In this document: piece after piece, positions 44,941 through 56,500 of the stretch
Position numbering within the stretch: position 1 is the first letter of the stretch
Layout of the letters: each line of letters begins with the position of its first letter
Assembly (NCBI GenBank): GCA_003550325.1
Contig: QKWP01000830.1
Location: 122,808-186,807, forward strand
Length of the DNA: 64,000 nt
Reading direction: 5' to 3'
DNA from: Gigaspora rosea
Lineage: Eukaryota > Glomeromycota > Glomeromycetes > Diversisporales > Gigasporaceae
The notes under the pieces: model-generated
Databases searched by the model: none
What the model saw: the letters and a program-made list of their open reading frames with translations, nothing else
Told to the model about the DNA's origin: nothing
Position numbers and translations under genes: made by a program

Positions 44941-45260
44941 TCGCTAACAATTTATAACCGATTTTTTACCGCAATCTTTATTGTTAGACGGTTTGTCAAT
45001 AATAGTTGTCGCATCCTTTTATTACTTTATTTATCATCTGATGTGATAAATTATATAATAAAATAATGTAACAGTACCAATATACAAACCGTTTAACAGC
45101 GTAACCATGATCGATACACAAACATATGACATCATTGAATGTTAGCATTGGCGGTAAAGGTTATAAACCGCTCTCACACCGCCGTTGCTAAATTTATTTA
45201 ATGTATAACAATATTGATGGCTAAAATCGAATTCAAGAAAATTAGTCATATACGGTTGTT
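44941..45260 (+). promoter_or_regulatory. Upstream region with scattered CGG motifs
   Basis: CGG or CCG triplets cluster here in AT-rich DNA: taaccgattttttaccgcaa (44956-44975), agacggtttg, aaaccgtttaacagcg, ggcggtaaaggt (45150-45161), ataaaccgctctcacaccg and gccgttg. tttaccgc and gcggtaaa are the same word as in the 11-bp array at 18947. Regulatory use is inferred. Confidence 0.35.
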
Positions 45261-45349
45261 TTTTGCGAAAAAAAACCGTTCATTTTTATATTGTTGCTCC
45301 GCTATTAGAACTATTTCTGTTTTTTTTTTGTAAATTATATAAAATTATA

Positions 45350-46497
45350 ATGTCATCTGAGGACGCTCAGCCAAGAGGAAAAAAAAGAACCTGTGAAGAC
45401 ATTGAGTCAGGAAAAGAAAAAAGAACTCGTGCTAGCGTAATATGTGAAGAATGTAAACCTTTAAAAAGAAAGTGTGAAGGTTGGGATACAAGTGTGGATC
45501 CTCCTGTAAGGTGTATAAATTGTAGAAAAAGAAACAGTGCTTGTAATCTTCCACCTCATTGTAAATTATGTAAGAAGAAACTTGATATATGTCCGAATCA
45601 GGAATGCAAAGAGGAAGACAATGACACAATGAATGTACTTTATAATGACAATGCCATTTGCAAACAAATAAGGCCATTATTGGAAGAAGTTAAAGAAAAG
45701 CTGGAAGAAGATGTTAAAATTTTGAAAGACAAATACAAAGAAGAAGTTAAAAGGTTGAATGAAGTTGTTAAAATGTCGGAAGACAAACGCAAAGAAGATG
45801 TTAAAAGGTTGAATGAAGTTGTTAAAATGTTGGAAGACAAACACAAAGAAGATGTTAAAAGGTTGAATAAAATGTTGGAAGACAACAAAGAAGAAGTTAA
45901 AAAGTTGAAAGAAGAACTTGAAGAATGCAATAAAAAAATTGTATTATCAGAAGAAATCCGAAATAAATCAGCTATCCAACAGCTTGATATTTCAGAAAAT
46001 GGTATGTAAATTACAAAAAGCTTAGTTTAAAATGTTCGGTTGTTGCTCTGAAATTTACGTCGCTTTGTTTCGATTATTCTTTTTATAGATCAAAATTCAT
46101 ATTATCATTTCTATTCAGGTAAATACTGCATGATTCATTAGCTATTTATAGTGCATGTCATGTCATCATTTGAAACTAAGCAACTTTTTACCTGTCGACT
46201 TAATCAATAGAACGAAATTTAATTAGCCTTCAACCTTATGAAGAATCAGCATCAAACGAGTCTAATTACATTGATCCTCAGTCTAGTTTCAATGACCCTC
46301 AACATTCGATTGAATCAATTGAATCCACATCAAATTTAATTAGCCTTAAACCTTATGAGTCAGCATCAAACGAGTCTAATTACATTGATCCTCAGTCTAG
46401 TTCCAATGACCCTCAACATTATGAGTCAATAAAGCAAACATCACACGAGTTTAATTTCACTGACCCTAATCATTATAGATTTGGGAATATGTTTTAA
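45350..46497 (+). CDS. Zn2Cys6 zinc-cluster protein with extra Cys4 module and long coiled coil
   Basis: Paralogue of the gene at 10248. Exons are 45350-46001, 46089-46118 and 46211-46497; introns of 87 bp (gtatgt..tag, phase 1) and 92 bp (gtaaat..tag, phase 1) give 322 residues. An ATG further up (45263) would add a hydrophobic 29-residue leader not found in the paralogue, so 45350 is preferred. Cys32, 35, 42, 55, 58 and 65 form the zinc cluster; Cys71, 74, 81 and 86 form a second C-X2-C-X6-C-X4-C module right after it. Residues 108-205 are a long coiled coil built from an 18-residue repeat (VKRLNEVVKM.EDK.KED). Exon 3 encodes two copies of an acidic Asn/Ser-rich unit (SASNESNYIDPQSS). Probably a nuclear dimeric DNA-binding protein; target unknown. 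Confidence 0.88.
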
Positions 46498-46917
46498 TTA
46501 GATAAGACCCGATTAACAACGGTTGTCGAGTCATCATACGCTTTACTCTTCACCATCGCTCGCTAACACTAAGTAGATTTTTTGTCAAAAATTAAGTCAT
46601 AACCACGTCATGTGACGGCTTATCAATTGTCCTAAGATAATTTCCCTAAAATAGATTATTTTAAGGCTGACAGAGGTTAGTTCGAATTAGAAGCATCAAA
46701 ACCTAAAGAACCTTCAAAATTTTGAACCTAACCTCTAAAGCCAACTTTACGTAAGCTTTAATATATTATAGTTAGTAATTATTCTAAGATGTATTCTTTC
46801 TTTAAGGAGGACAGGAACTTGGTCTCGAAACTAAAAAAAAAAAAACCACATTTTTTTATATACGATTTGAATTTTCAAAAATTCAAACCCAACTCTCTAA
46901 GGCAAATTTTAAAGTTT
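46498..46917. other. Intergenic, nothing recognised
   Basis: Downstream flank of the zinc-cluster gene. A loose inverted pair gaggttag..ctaacctc sits at 46673-46735. No gene. Confidence 0.5.
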
Positions 46918-47008
46918 TGTAAACATTAAGAAAAATTAATGAATAAGTCAATAACATGTTTTGTGTAAACATTAAGAAAACTAATGAATAAGTCAATAAC
47001 ATGTTTAA
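46918..47008 (+). repeat. 46-bp tandem duplication
   Basis: tgtaaacattaagaaaa followed by ttaatgaataagtcaata and acatgtttt occurs twice, differing at one or two bases. Confidence 0.85.
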
Positions 47009-47311
47009 TCCAATAAAGATTTTTATAAATTTTATGCTTTTTAATCGTTATGTATTCGTCAGTTATTCAAAAGTACACCAAAGATAATGAACTAGTGTTG
47101 GCATAAAAAAGTTTGAATGACCTATAGAAACCAAGGGAAGAAGTAATTAGTATATTAACGTTTGCAAAGTGCAAAGGCTTCGTCACAAAACTTCTTTTCA
47201 AGCAGGTATATATAAGCCAAAGGGTCGGAATATCGGGATATCGGAAAAATTTGTAACTTAAATGCGAGCACTAAAATAGAAATGATTTACTGTATCAAAC
47301 ATTGAAATTAA

Positions 47312-47701
47312 ATGATACTAAATATAAATATAGCAACATATATAGTAGTACGAACGGACATACGTGCGTACGTACGGTACAAGAAAATTAAAAATCACAA
47401 TCGTTTATTATGGACAACTTTGGAGAAACTAAATGCTAAATTCAACAGCGGCGTATTTTACGTTTCAGCAGTGTGCATAAATATATATCGACATTATTTT
47501 TTGCGTATAATTCTATGCAAAAGATTGTGCCAGTTTATGCATTATTTTTATATGGAGTTATTGAGTTTTTTTAAATTTCTTGCACCGTACATAGGAAATT
47601 TTAACAAAGAAACTTATTACGTAATTAAAATTTCTATTCGTACGTATGTAGGTAGTCTTATGCAACATATTAATGGGCTATCCTACGGGCTCACGGGGTA
47701 G
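47312..47701 (+). CDS. Weak hypothetical ORF
   Basis: A 129-residue ATG frame, unusually long for this AT-rich stretch. It is rich in Ile, Tyr, Phe and Arg, with a possible membrane-like segment (FLRIILCKRLCQF). It contains cgtacgtacg runs at both ends, which also occur in non-coding DNA here. No domain recognised; it may be chance. Confidence 0.25.
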   Translation: MILNINIATYIVVRTDIRAYVRYKKIKNHNRLLWTTLEKLNAKFNSGVFYVSAVCINIYRHYFLRIILCKRLCQFMHYFYMELLSFFKFLAPYIGNFNKETYYVIKISIRTYVGSLMQHINGLSYGLTG

Positions 47702-48059
47702 TATCCAAGCCCTACCCTTAATCTAAGGGTTTAGATTTTTTTAGCCCTATTTTGCCCCAGGATTTGTAACTCGATGCCCTAGTGGTCGCCCTTAGGTACC
47801 CGTGGTTGTCCTGGCCCTATCGAATATTCAAAGAATCGTTCAAATAACTTTGTCATGGATCTTCATAATCGGCGTCAACGAATTATTGCTTATTTTTTAC
47901 TCCTTATACTTAAAGTTTTCATGGAAATAAAAAAATTGCAGATGCTTACCATCCCTTGGCCTTTATTCATATGACAGCAAATTCAACTATTCCATCAATA
48001 ATATCTTCATTTGGTACAACACCAATATCAGCGAAGATCTAAAACTAGTGGATGATGAG
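47702..48059. other. Intergenic, GC-richer patch
   Basis: 47680-47830 is richer in GC (agccctaccctt, tggtcgcccttaggtacccg) than its flanks, without a frame or transposon end. Confidence 0.5.
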
Positions 48060-48665
48060 GGTTAGGCCACTTAAAGTTGATTATTCATTTTGCATTACGT
48101 GAATTTCAAAATTCAGGACGGACTGACGGATTTTTTTTTAATTTACTACAAATGGGATAATATTAACATTTAAGGTTAGGCCACGCGAGGTTGATTTTTT
48201 CGTTTAGCATTAGGCCACGCAAAGTAAAATTTTCGTTTAGCAATGATATTTAATGAATATTGTTCTAAGGGATATCGTGATTGTTTATAGGTCAGCGGGA
48301 ATTTTCGGATGCATGATAATAATCTGGTTAAAAATAAAAACTAGCTCTCAGAGCCCGGGCGTTGCCCCGGGAATGAGTTTCTAATTTTTTTTGACTCTTA
48401 GGCATAAGTACCCGGACGTGAGATTTCAAAATTTATTCCGGTTATTGGCCTGGGTGTAAAATTTTAATAAGACTCAAATAAACCCAGCTTGGGTTTAAAT
48501 GAACCCGAATTGGTTCAAACGAACCCGGTTTGGGTTCAAATGAGCCAGTTAGGTTCAAATGAACCCAATTGGGTTCAAATAAGTCCGAATTGGGTTTAAG
48601 ACCTGAATTTGGTTCAGCTGAACCAAAATTAATTGTTTTTTATTTATTTTTTTAATATTTTTTTT
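48060..48665 (+). repeat. Dispersed repeats R1 and R2, linked copy
   Basis: 48060-48245 is R1 (ggccacgcaaagtaaaattt and ggccacgcgaggttgat, with a T-rich core). It passes directly into R2, collinear with 22120-22655: aagggatatcgtgattg, tataggtcagcggga, actag (48340-48344), the stem-loop cccgggcgttgccccggg (48354-48371), agtacccggacgtgagattt and the ggttcaaatgaaccc minisatellite (48475-48620). Linkage of both parts in both places suggests one composite element. Confidence 0.65.
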
Positions 48666-48819
48666 ATGAAATATATTATTTTGAGCAGGTGTGTTGTAAC
48701 GCACCTCATAAGATCAGGTGTAACAGTCATAGGACATGTCACACCTGTTGACATATGAGTATTAGTTCATAATAAAAATTATAATAAAAATATATAAATT
48801 TACTATAAATAGTGTTACT

Positions 48820-48965
48820 ATGAACTGAACTGAACTGAACTTTGGTCAAGTTCAGGTTCAGGTTCAATATTGAACCTGAGCCTGAACTTGAACATCTTTT
48901 AAAACATGTTCAGGTTCAGTTCAGTCATAAGTTCATGAACATGTTCAGGTTCAGTCTAGCATTCA
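48820..48965. repeat. Foldback minisatellite of aggttcaggttca words
   Basis: gaactgaactgaactgaac, caggttcaggttcaatattg, aacctgagcctgaac and tgttcaggttcagttcag occur in both orientations and can fold. A related block lies at 59815-59965. Confidence 0.7.
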
Positions 48966-49116
48966 TTTGAACTAGTGCTCCTAGGTTTGGAACTGGATTT
49001 GGTCTGCCCAGATTTTTAAATTTTTTATTTAAACTTCATACTAATTAAACTAATTAGAAGTTGGTCCGGGCTGGTCCAAAGTTTGCAGGCTAGTTTGAAT
49101 TTGAATACATATCTAT

Positions 49117-49870
49117 GTATTTTTGGATACTGAACAAGTTTACTTAGAGTGAGAAGTATAAATTGATTAGTAAAATTTAGAGAATCATAGCATTTTGTAT
49201 AATTTTATTAATAAAATTATTAAAAAATCTTATTTACATAAAATTTTACTAATTAATCATAATTCTTGTACAAAGTAAACTTGTTTAGCATCAAAAAATA
49301 CATCAAACCAGTATATTTTATTTTTCTTTTCTTAAAATTTGAAGAAAGAATACTTAATTTTGATAATTTTTACCAAAAATTCAAAATTAAGCATCTTTTT
49401 TACAAATTTTCAGAAAAGTAAAATAAAATATATAATATGATGTTTTCTTTGGTACTAAACAAGTTTACTTAGAGCATAAAGTTAGACTCAATTAGTAAAA
49501 TTTAGAGAATTATAAAAATATGTATAATTTTATTAATACAATTATACAAATTTCTATGATTATCTAAATTTTACTATTTGAAACTAACTTTTTGCTCTAG
49601 GTAAACTTGTTTAGTACCAAAAAATACATTATATTAGTATATTTATTTTTCTTAAAACTTGTGTCAAAAATGCTTAATTTTGAATTTTTGATAAAAATTC
49701 AAAATTGAACATCCTTTCTTCAAATTTTAAAAAAAGTAAAAAAAAAAATAATGCTAATTTGTTTATTATTTGGTGCTAAACAAGTTTATTTAGTGCAAGA
49801 ATTATGATCAATTAGTAAAATTTAGAAAATTTGTATAATTTTATAAATAAAATTAAGTAAATTTATTTGT
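49117..49870. repeat. Array of related hairpins
   Basis: Two complete inverted units of about 190 bp (49117-49305 and 49440-49625) run from ttggtactaaacaagtttac, tagagaat and aattttattaata to gtaaacttgtttagtaccaa. A third half unit (49770-49870) follows. Between units are cttaattttgataattttta-like links that also fold. Fragments with aacaagtttacttaa occur near 60155. Looks like a foldback element amplified in tandem. Confidence 0.7.
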
Positions 49871-50520
49871 TACCAGGGTGACAGTCCTATGCCAATAAGA
49901 ATCAAGATCAGGCATAACATTATATCTAATCATGTAATATAAAAATGAAGCAATAAAATGCTATTTTCAAAAATATCACAAAAACTAAAAATTTTGACTT
50001 TGAAACCACTCTTTTTTTTAGCAAAAAAATTTTTTATAAAATTTTACTATATAGCTACCTTTAGTGCTAACCCTTCCTTTAACTATAGTTATCTTTCTCC
50101 AATCTGGTCCTCTATATACTGAACTCTTGATAATTTGAACTAAACCTTTAGAACAAAATATTATATATATATTTTCTCTAGATTTATCAAATTAAAATAA
50201 TATATTTGCTAATCCAAATCTAAATACAAATTAATCAGTACATATAATCTTTTATTTAAATAAATTTATTTTGTATTACAAATAAAATTTATTCTATATA
50301 ATTAATTAAAACTAGTATTTTAATTCAATCAGATAATAGTGATCTGATAGGTCAAATATTTAACCTAAGTTTGACCCAGGTCAGATAATAGTGATCCAAT
50401 AGATTAGATATTTAACCCAGATCAAATAATTATAACCCAACAGATCAGATATTTAACCTTGATTATAACCTGGGTTAATGAGTTATATGGACAATTAATG
50501 AAATTGTAATAAATGTTATA

Positions 50521-51125
50521 CCGTATATGTCTGAAAATAAGCTACTACCTAAAATAAGCTACCCCTGTTTTTTTTAAAAATCTTAAAAAATTTGTTAGCA
50601 GTTGCTACATATAAAAGTTTTTCTACTAAGTAAACTTCAAAAGGTCGATTAAGTAAAGTTGTTTAGCGCATCAAAATACACTTGTAGTAAAAACTTGGTG
50701 TCATTTGGATAACTTTTTATTAGTACCTTTTTTAATTTTTTTGAAAAATGCTATATTTTGAAAATAAGCTACTTTACGATTTTTTGTGTAATTTTTTGCC
50801 CAAAAAAGGGGAACGTCTGAAGCGGAGTAGATTCTTATAATATATTTTATCAAATTAACTTTAGGGTTAGGGTCATCCTAAGTTAGGGTTAGAGAGATTC
50901 TTAGGTTATAATATATAAGCAAAATTGCCTTCCCGACATTTTTAACTAAAACACCAAGGTAGGTTTAAACTGCCATTTTTTGTATTTTCAAGGTTTTCAC
51001 TTCGCTTTTTTGTTTGCTTCACTAAAAATCATCAAAATTCGTTAATTTTGATTGGCCAATTGTCACATGATTCTAATCCGCTTTAGACAACCTCAAAAAG
51101 GTAGCTTAATTTCAGACACATATAG
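50521..51125. mobile_element. TA-flanked MITE with telomere-like interior
   Basis: Ends ccgtatatgtctgaaaataa then gctac, and gtagcttaatttcagacac then atatag, are inverted repeats with TA outside. Inside, gtctgaagcggag (50816) and ccgctttagacaac (51079) form a second inverted pair enclosing ttagggttaggg-like words (50866-50905). That inner block resembles the interior of 35302-35591, so it may be a nested copy. Confidence 0.7.
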
Positions 51126-51273
51126 TAATTGAAAAATAATAGTGTAACAGTTTTTTTAAAAAAATCTTTTATTTTATACAGTACAAATTATGGCATTTGG
51201 CAAGTATGCATCAAATAAACTTATTTAATTTTTTTTATTAGTTACTCTTTATATACTGAAATTTCTATTTAGT

Positions 51274-52369
51274 GAGTCAAACAACTCTTTCCAATGATCA
51301 CCTGGACCAAATTTTCTGACAGAAGAAAAACAAAAAGTGTTTTGTTGGAGCATTGCCTATACTTAATGTATACTTGGATAACACAGGAAACAGTTTTTAC
51401 AGAGGTCAACTACCTAAACAGGGGACTCCTTTGTATATTCGGCATGCAAGCCAAAAGCGTCAGCCTATAAGATAACTGGCAAAAGGTGGTGCCCTTGTAA
51501 GAGAAATTTTGGTAGAGATACAACCATTTTTTTCTTCGTCGACGAAGGGACCTGTGGAAAAACAGTGGGGAACAACAAAAAAATGAGTTTTATCTTGGAT
51601 GTACACTCCTTAAACTTTGGATACAAGTATCGTCTCTTGCCCTTTGGATTTTTCGAAATTTCACCAAAAAGTGGGCGATTGAGTTTACCCCCTCCAAAAA
51701 ATCGGCAATGTTAACTTCGTCCATATTGGGAATGTGCCTACCATATTGGAATCAAGTTACGAGTGAAATCAGGTCCTTTGAGATAAACAATGAATGACAC
51801 GTGAGATGTTTTGGAGTAATCCGCATAAAATTTCTTTCTAGAAAGTTCTATTAGGTGTAGTTTTTTTTTCTTTTATGTACATATAGTACTTAAGTGAAGC
51901 AATTCCTTACGCAGTGCTATATAATTTTTAAATGTAGTATTTTGTCAGGTCTATCCTTTTTTCTTTGTTTTCTTTCTTTTTTCTTTTCCTGGTCAGGATT
52001 GGCCTCTTTTCTTATGTTTTTTTCTTTTTTGTATCGGTCATGTGTTTTTAGCTTTTCGTTTTCTTAGTAGTTTATTGGTACTTTCCACCTTTTTCATTTT
52101 GTTCTGTATGAAGAAGGAAAAATTTTAAGGAAAGGGGGCGATCCTGACAAAGCTAGCATAAGCCTGTCGGTGATAATTTGAAGTGTTCTATGCGTTAGAA
52201 GACCAAAATTTGAGACTATTCTTGACTGCGGCAGATCGCGTTTAGGTACTTCGATAACCAGACGAGTCTTTATTGTGGAAGTGAGGGAATGTAGGCAGTA
52301 GTCTAAAAATTCTAGAGTGTTATACTCGCATCCCAAATAATAAAGGCAGGATTGCCCTTTAAAAAAAAT
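51274..52369 (+). mobile_element. Non-LTR-like retroposon, copy 1
   Basis: aaatttctatttagt is repeated exactly at 51259-51273 and 52370-52384, and the element ends in a short A tail, as expected for target-primed reverse transcription. Its first 500 bp match the copy at 58547 (gatgatcacctggaccaaat, gatatattcggcatgcaagc-like, aaaagtgggcgattg, taccccctccaaa). The second half has a T/CT-rich stretch, then ccaaataataaaggcagg. No reverse transcriptase is visible and no pol III boxes were recognised, so it is non-autonomous or truncated. Confidence 0.75.
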
Positions 52370-52386
52370 AAATTTCTATTTAGTAT

Positions 52387-52869
52387 TGTCGCATGGTTTA
52401 TGGTGACACCCTGTACTTAGTACGGGGCATGCAGATAGATAATGAGTTACCTAGTGAAACGATGAGTGCCATTAAAGACCAACAATACATTTCGAATGAC
52501 TCACGTGATGACGCTTATGGGCAGAATCATAGCAGTGATCGTAGTGTTGGGCCGCATTATTAGGATCGAGTATGGCAGGTACCGTAATCAATGATCATCG
52601 TAACAATAGAGAGTTAAAGGTTAATTAAGTAAAAGTATATTAGTAATAAGAGTTACATGAAATATGTAATCAGAGTTTGGGTATAAATAAGAAAATGTAA
52701 ACAAAGATGAGAAGTTAGTTTCTTTGTATGAAATTAATAAAGAAACGATTAGTACGAAACTTACCAAAGTGAAGTGTTTTAGTGCTGTCTTAAGTGCCAA
52801 GCGAGACAAAATTGTGTACAAACATTTGAGTTAGATATTAGTTCCAGTGAGACAATTTACCACGTGTCA
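52387..52869 (+). repeat. 5' LTR of the Ty3/Gypsy element
   Basis: Starts tgtcgcatgg and ends cacgtgtca. Contains a probable TATA box, tataaata, at 52682-52689 after gtttggg, followed by U5-like aattaataaagaaacg. The primer site is not evident in gagtagaacctgggt, the sequence just after it. Confidence 0.9.
52682..52689 (+). promoter_or_regulatory. LTR TATA box
   Basis: tataaata, conserved in the 3' LTR at 58188-58195. It would place the transcript start about 30 bp downstream. Confidence 0.5.
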
Positions 52870-53117
52870 GAGTAGAACCTGGGTAAAAGAAATACCTCTC
52901 ATAACGAAAAGTGAAAATTCAAAAGCAAGTAATTGACGAAAGATTGATAAGTAATTTCAACAAAAATAATATTAAAACTGTCGAAATAAGCTTGAGAAGG
53001 AATAATTTCAATAGCGAAAATAAAAAAAAAAGAAAAGAAAAAAAAAAAAAGAAAAAAAATATATATATATAAATAGTAAAATACAAAATGTTATAATCTT
53101 TGTGAAAGTAATCAACT

Positions 53118-54165
53118 ATGTCGACTCATGATGCTATTACGAAGCCATTTTACCACGGCCATGAAAAACGAAGACATAGAAGATTTTCTTTTCGATTTCA
53201 AAATGTACGCTGAATCAAAGGACTGGGACAATTATAGAAAGAAAAAGGTGGTTGGATTGCACGTGTCCGATAAGGCAAGGATATGGGTACGTGGACTAAT
53301 GAAAGCTTCGACGAATTGGGGTGACCTAAAGACTAACATAGTAAAGGCTGCCAAAACCAAGTTTCATGTGGAAGAAAAGGTCGCAAGGTTGATGAGGATG
53401 AAACAGGAGGAAAACGAGTCAGTTGTTGGTTACAATAATAGATTCGAATCATATGCTTTTACAATTAAAGACGAAGTTCAAAATAGGGAGAAGTGAAAGT
53501 GGTTTATTGCTGGACTAAGGAAGGAATATCGAACGAAAGTCGAGGAACATTATCCAGCTGATTATGACGAAGCAAGAGGCTTAGCTATAAAAATTGAAAG
53601 GTATAATAAGGACAATGAATTCAATACAAAAACAGCAAGTAAAATGTTATTGGAGAAGACAAATGAAGGTATCAAAGCTGACATCGATGAATTAGCGAGC
53701 GCAATGGAAGCATTGAAAATATCTCGCATGGAAAAGAAACCTGATACTGATATACAAGAAATAAAGGATGCAGTAAAGGAATTGGCGAAAGAAATGAAAG
53801 ATCTTACCAACAAACCCGGAAAACCACTTAATGAGCAAAACTCTGTACAATGTTACGTATGTCAAAAAGATGGCCACATATCATGTGACTGTTCCGAAAA
53901 GGACTGTAGAAATCGATCAGAAAATTGGCGAAATAAGGAAAAGAACTTCAATAAAGAGAATGAGTTACAAAAGAGGCCTGACGTACGACTTGTAGATATC
54001 TCCAATGAGGAATCGAAAAGCGAGGATGAATTTTTGGTAGTCGAGTTAGTTGATGATAACGAAATGGATTTGGCAAATGTGAGAAACTTAGGTAAAAGAA
54101 AGCAAGAGGATGTGGTGGCTGAGACATCTAACAAAAGAGAAGGACCCGCAAAGCTTTGGAGATAA
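53118..54165 (+). pseudogene. gag: gag of the Ty3/Gypsy element
   Basis: Capsid/nucleocapsid region. The likely start is ATG 53118 (MSTHDAITKPFYHG), but the conserved continuation (NEDIEDFLFDFKMYAES) is in the next frame, so a small indel lies near 53155. One in-frame TGA interrupts at 53494-53496, after which the same frame continues (WFIAGLRKEYRTK) to 54165. A CCHC zinc knuckle, CYVCQKDGHISCDC, is at 53851-53892. An acidic tail follows. Two lesions make it a pseudogene. Confidence 0.88.
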
Positions 54166-54737
54166 GACAAGAAGAATTAATGACCTATCAAAAAAGAAAT
54201 AATAAAGAATCAATCATGTATATACTACTTACAGATTTGACAGAAAATCTTGACATTCTAAAAACCATGGCTGATCTTAAACTCACCATATCGCTTGGGC
54301 AATTATTTAAATGGTCGCCAAAAGCAAGGAGTAAAATTATGAAAGCACTGACTCAGAAAAGAAAAGATTCTAATATAACAAATACGGATGTTAGAATAAG
54401 GTTTATACAAGGGTGTAAAATGCAGAAAAATATGAAAGAAATCGTACCTATTTGGCCTGCGCATGTTAATTATGCAAAGAAAAGAGGATTGACATGGCAA
54501 AGAGCATACAGAAAAGGAAGGATGGCTGATGATAGATTGAGCGAATTTACTGGATATATACCTCAAGTGAAGATAAAAATGGAAGGTGTGGTGACTAATC
54601 AAAGCTTCTATATAATGGAGTCAGCAAGTTTCGATGTACTTTTAGGGATGCCATGGTTAGCGTGGGCCCAGTGTAATTTATATTGGAAGAAGAATGAATA
54701 CTGGTGTACAGTGTCTTCTGAAAGTCGAGAATCATAG
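54156..54737 (+). pseudogene. Protease-like remnant of the Ty3/Gypsy element
   Basis: Frame -1 relative to gag and overlapping its end by 10 bases. The C-terminal part (FYIMESASFDVLLGMPWLAW) matches the end of retroviral-type aspartic proteases (..DVILGMPWL). The catalytic D-S/T-G triad is not visible upstream, where it should be about 60-70 residues earlier, so the active site appears lost. Whether the overlap was a programmed frameshift cannot be judged; no clear slippery heptamer was seen. Confidence 0.65.
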
Positions 54738-55182
54738 TTCGTCGTCTCTGTTGTGCCGAGGAATTGGGTTAAAGATGCGATATAAATGATGATGATGAGT
54801 CAGATGATTATTATGATGAGGATGAAATTAATCAGGTAATGGCAGTACGAAGATTTTAGATCATTGTAAATAATAAGGAAGTCTTTGGAGATAGAGATGA
54901 ACAGACAAGAAACGAAATTGAATGAGACCAATCACGTGATCAACTGGCATCGGAAGTTAAAAGTCGACCTAAGATATCAGAGTCAGTGGTATTACGAAAA
55001 CTGACAATGGAAAATATAAAACTACTGAATTTTGGGCCTAATCTCTTATCGAAAGAAAAGAATTATGTGACAGATCGGCTAATAAGTGACGTTTCTAAGG
55101 TGTTTGCCTTCAATCTTTCTGAATTGGGTCACACCGATTTGCTAGAATATGAAGTGAGGACCAGTGGCGCAGATATACCCAT
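54738..55182 (+). pseudogene. Protease-RT linker, decayed
   Basis: Short acidic frames with stops, including 54986-55186 (contains VFAFNLSELG) that leads into the reverse transcriptase. Confidence 0.5.
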
Positions 55183-55860
55183 ATGAGATTGAGGCTGATT
55201 AGAATTAATAATCCAGAGAAGGCACAATTGTTTGAAAATCACTTGAAGCAAATAATTCAGTATGGGTTGTTGGAAGAAGAAAATGGACCGTATGCATACC
55301 ATTGTTTTCCAGTGGACAAAAAGGAAGGTGGAACTGATCGAATTCGTGCTGTTGGAAATATGAAGCCATTAAATAAACACATTATAAAGGACAGTTATCC
55401 ACTTTCTATAATTAGAGATATTTTGGAAGAAGCGGCAGGACATGAATGGTATTCAAGCGTCACACGTTCAAGGGATATTGGCAGATACGAATATGCGAAG
55501 AGGATCGAGATAAAGTGGCAGTGTCGACGACGTTGGGAGTTTTATGATATACGGTGATGTGTATGGGCTTGAAAAATGCGAGTGAAACGTTCCAGCGGTT
55601 GATGGACCTGGTTTTAAAAGAAGAAAAATAGCGAAAGGTAGCTGTGGCGTATCAAGATGACGTGGGGTTGTGGACTGATGGTAATTTGAAAGACCACGTG
55701 GATTGTTTATTGAATTGGCTAATACTTTTGAAAAGGCTGGGCTTACCTTCGCGGTTAAGAAATGTTATATTGCATTCAAAGAACTCAGCATGTACGGTTT
55801 TATTGTAAGCAAAAAGGGAATTAAAGTTGACACAAAAGGTCTAAAAAGGATATAGGACTG
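55183..55860 (+). pseudogene. pol: Reverse transcriptase of the Ty3/Gypsy element
   Basis: RT landmarks in order: CFPVDKKEGGTDRIRAVGNM, then NKHIIKDSYPLSIIRDIL; KGYWQIRICEEDRDKVAVST in a second frame; MCMGLKNASETFQRLMDL; and the catalytic box AVAYQDDVG, with tatcaagatgac at 55650-55661. Y-Q-D-D is a recognised variant of Y.DD in this group. Further on, LTFAVKKCYIAFKELSMYGF is the thumb region. At least one frameshift near 55460 and stops at about 55536 and 55630. Confidence 0.9.
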
Positions 55861-56500
55861 GCCAGAGCTGAAGAATTGTAGCGAAATAAGATCATTTCAT
55901 GGAACCGTGGGGTACTATCGTCAGTTTATTAGGAATTTTAGCAGAATTGCACGACCATTGACGGATTTGATGAGAAAGAACTGTACATTTTATTGGGAGA
56001 AGGATCAGAAGGAGTCGTTCAAACAATTAAAAGAAAAGCTGTTGGAAGATATAGTCTTAAAAGGACCTGATTGGGGAAGCACGAAAAAGGGGATAAAGCC
56101 ATACCATCTGTATACGGACGTGTGTGACATCTCAATCGGTGCGGTCCTGGAACAAGAAGATGAAGAAGGAAATCTAAGGCCTTTATCGTTCAACTCAAGA
56201 AAATTAAATAAGCACAAACTCAACTATACAGTTACAGAGAAAGAGTGCTTAGCAATTATATTCGGTTGTAATACAAATGAGCGATATGTTGGTGGACTGT
56301 CTTCAATGTTTGGGTGGATCACCAAGCACTCGAGTGGTTGTTCAATAAGACAGAGTTGAAAGGAAGGTTAATGTGTTGGGTTTTAGCACTACAGGAGTTT
56401 GAGTTTAAAGTACGTTATAAAAGTGGTAAAAGGCATGGTAATGCCGATGGAATGTCAAGGTATCCAGCAGACTGTAAGTAAGTGAACGGTGATGACAAAC
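55861..56500 (+). pseudogene. pol: RNase H of the Ty3/Gypsy element
   Basis: Starts after the RT tether (GYYRQFIRNFSRIARPLTDL). The RNase H core is YHLYTDVCDISIGAVLEQ (Asp at about 56117), PLSFNSRKLNKHKLNYTVTE, then KECLAIIF, and after a frame change VDHQALEWLFNKTELKGRL and GKRHGNADGMSRYPAD. One indel near 56275 disrupts it. Confidence 0.88.

Noticed and set aside
45263..45349. Upstream ATG for the zinc-cluster gene
   Set aside because: It adds a Phe/Leu-rich leader absent from the paralogue and encoded by a poly-T tract; a nuclear factor needs no such leader.
53496..53644. Programmed stop-codon readthrough in gag
   Set aside because: The TGA lies in the middle of the capsid region, not between gag and pol, and other random lesions are present; a mutation is more likely.
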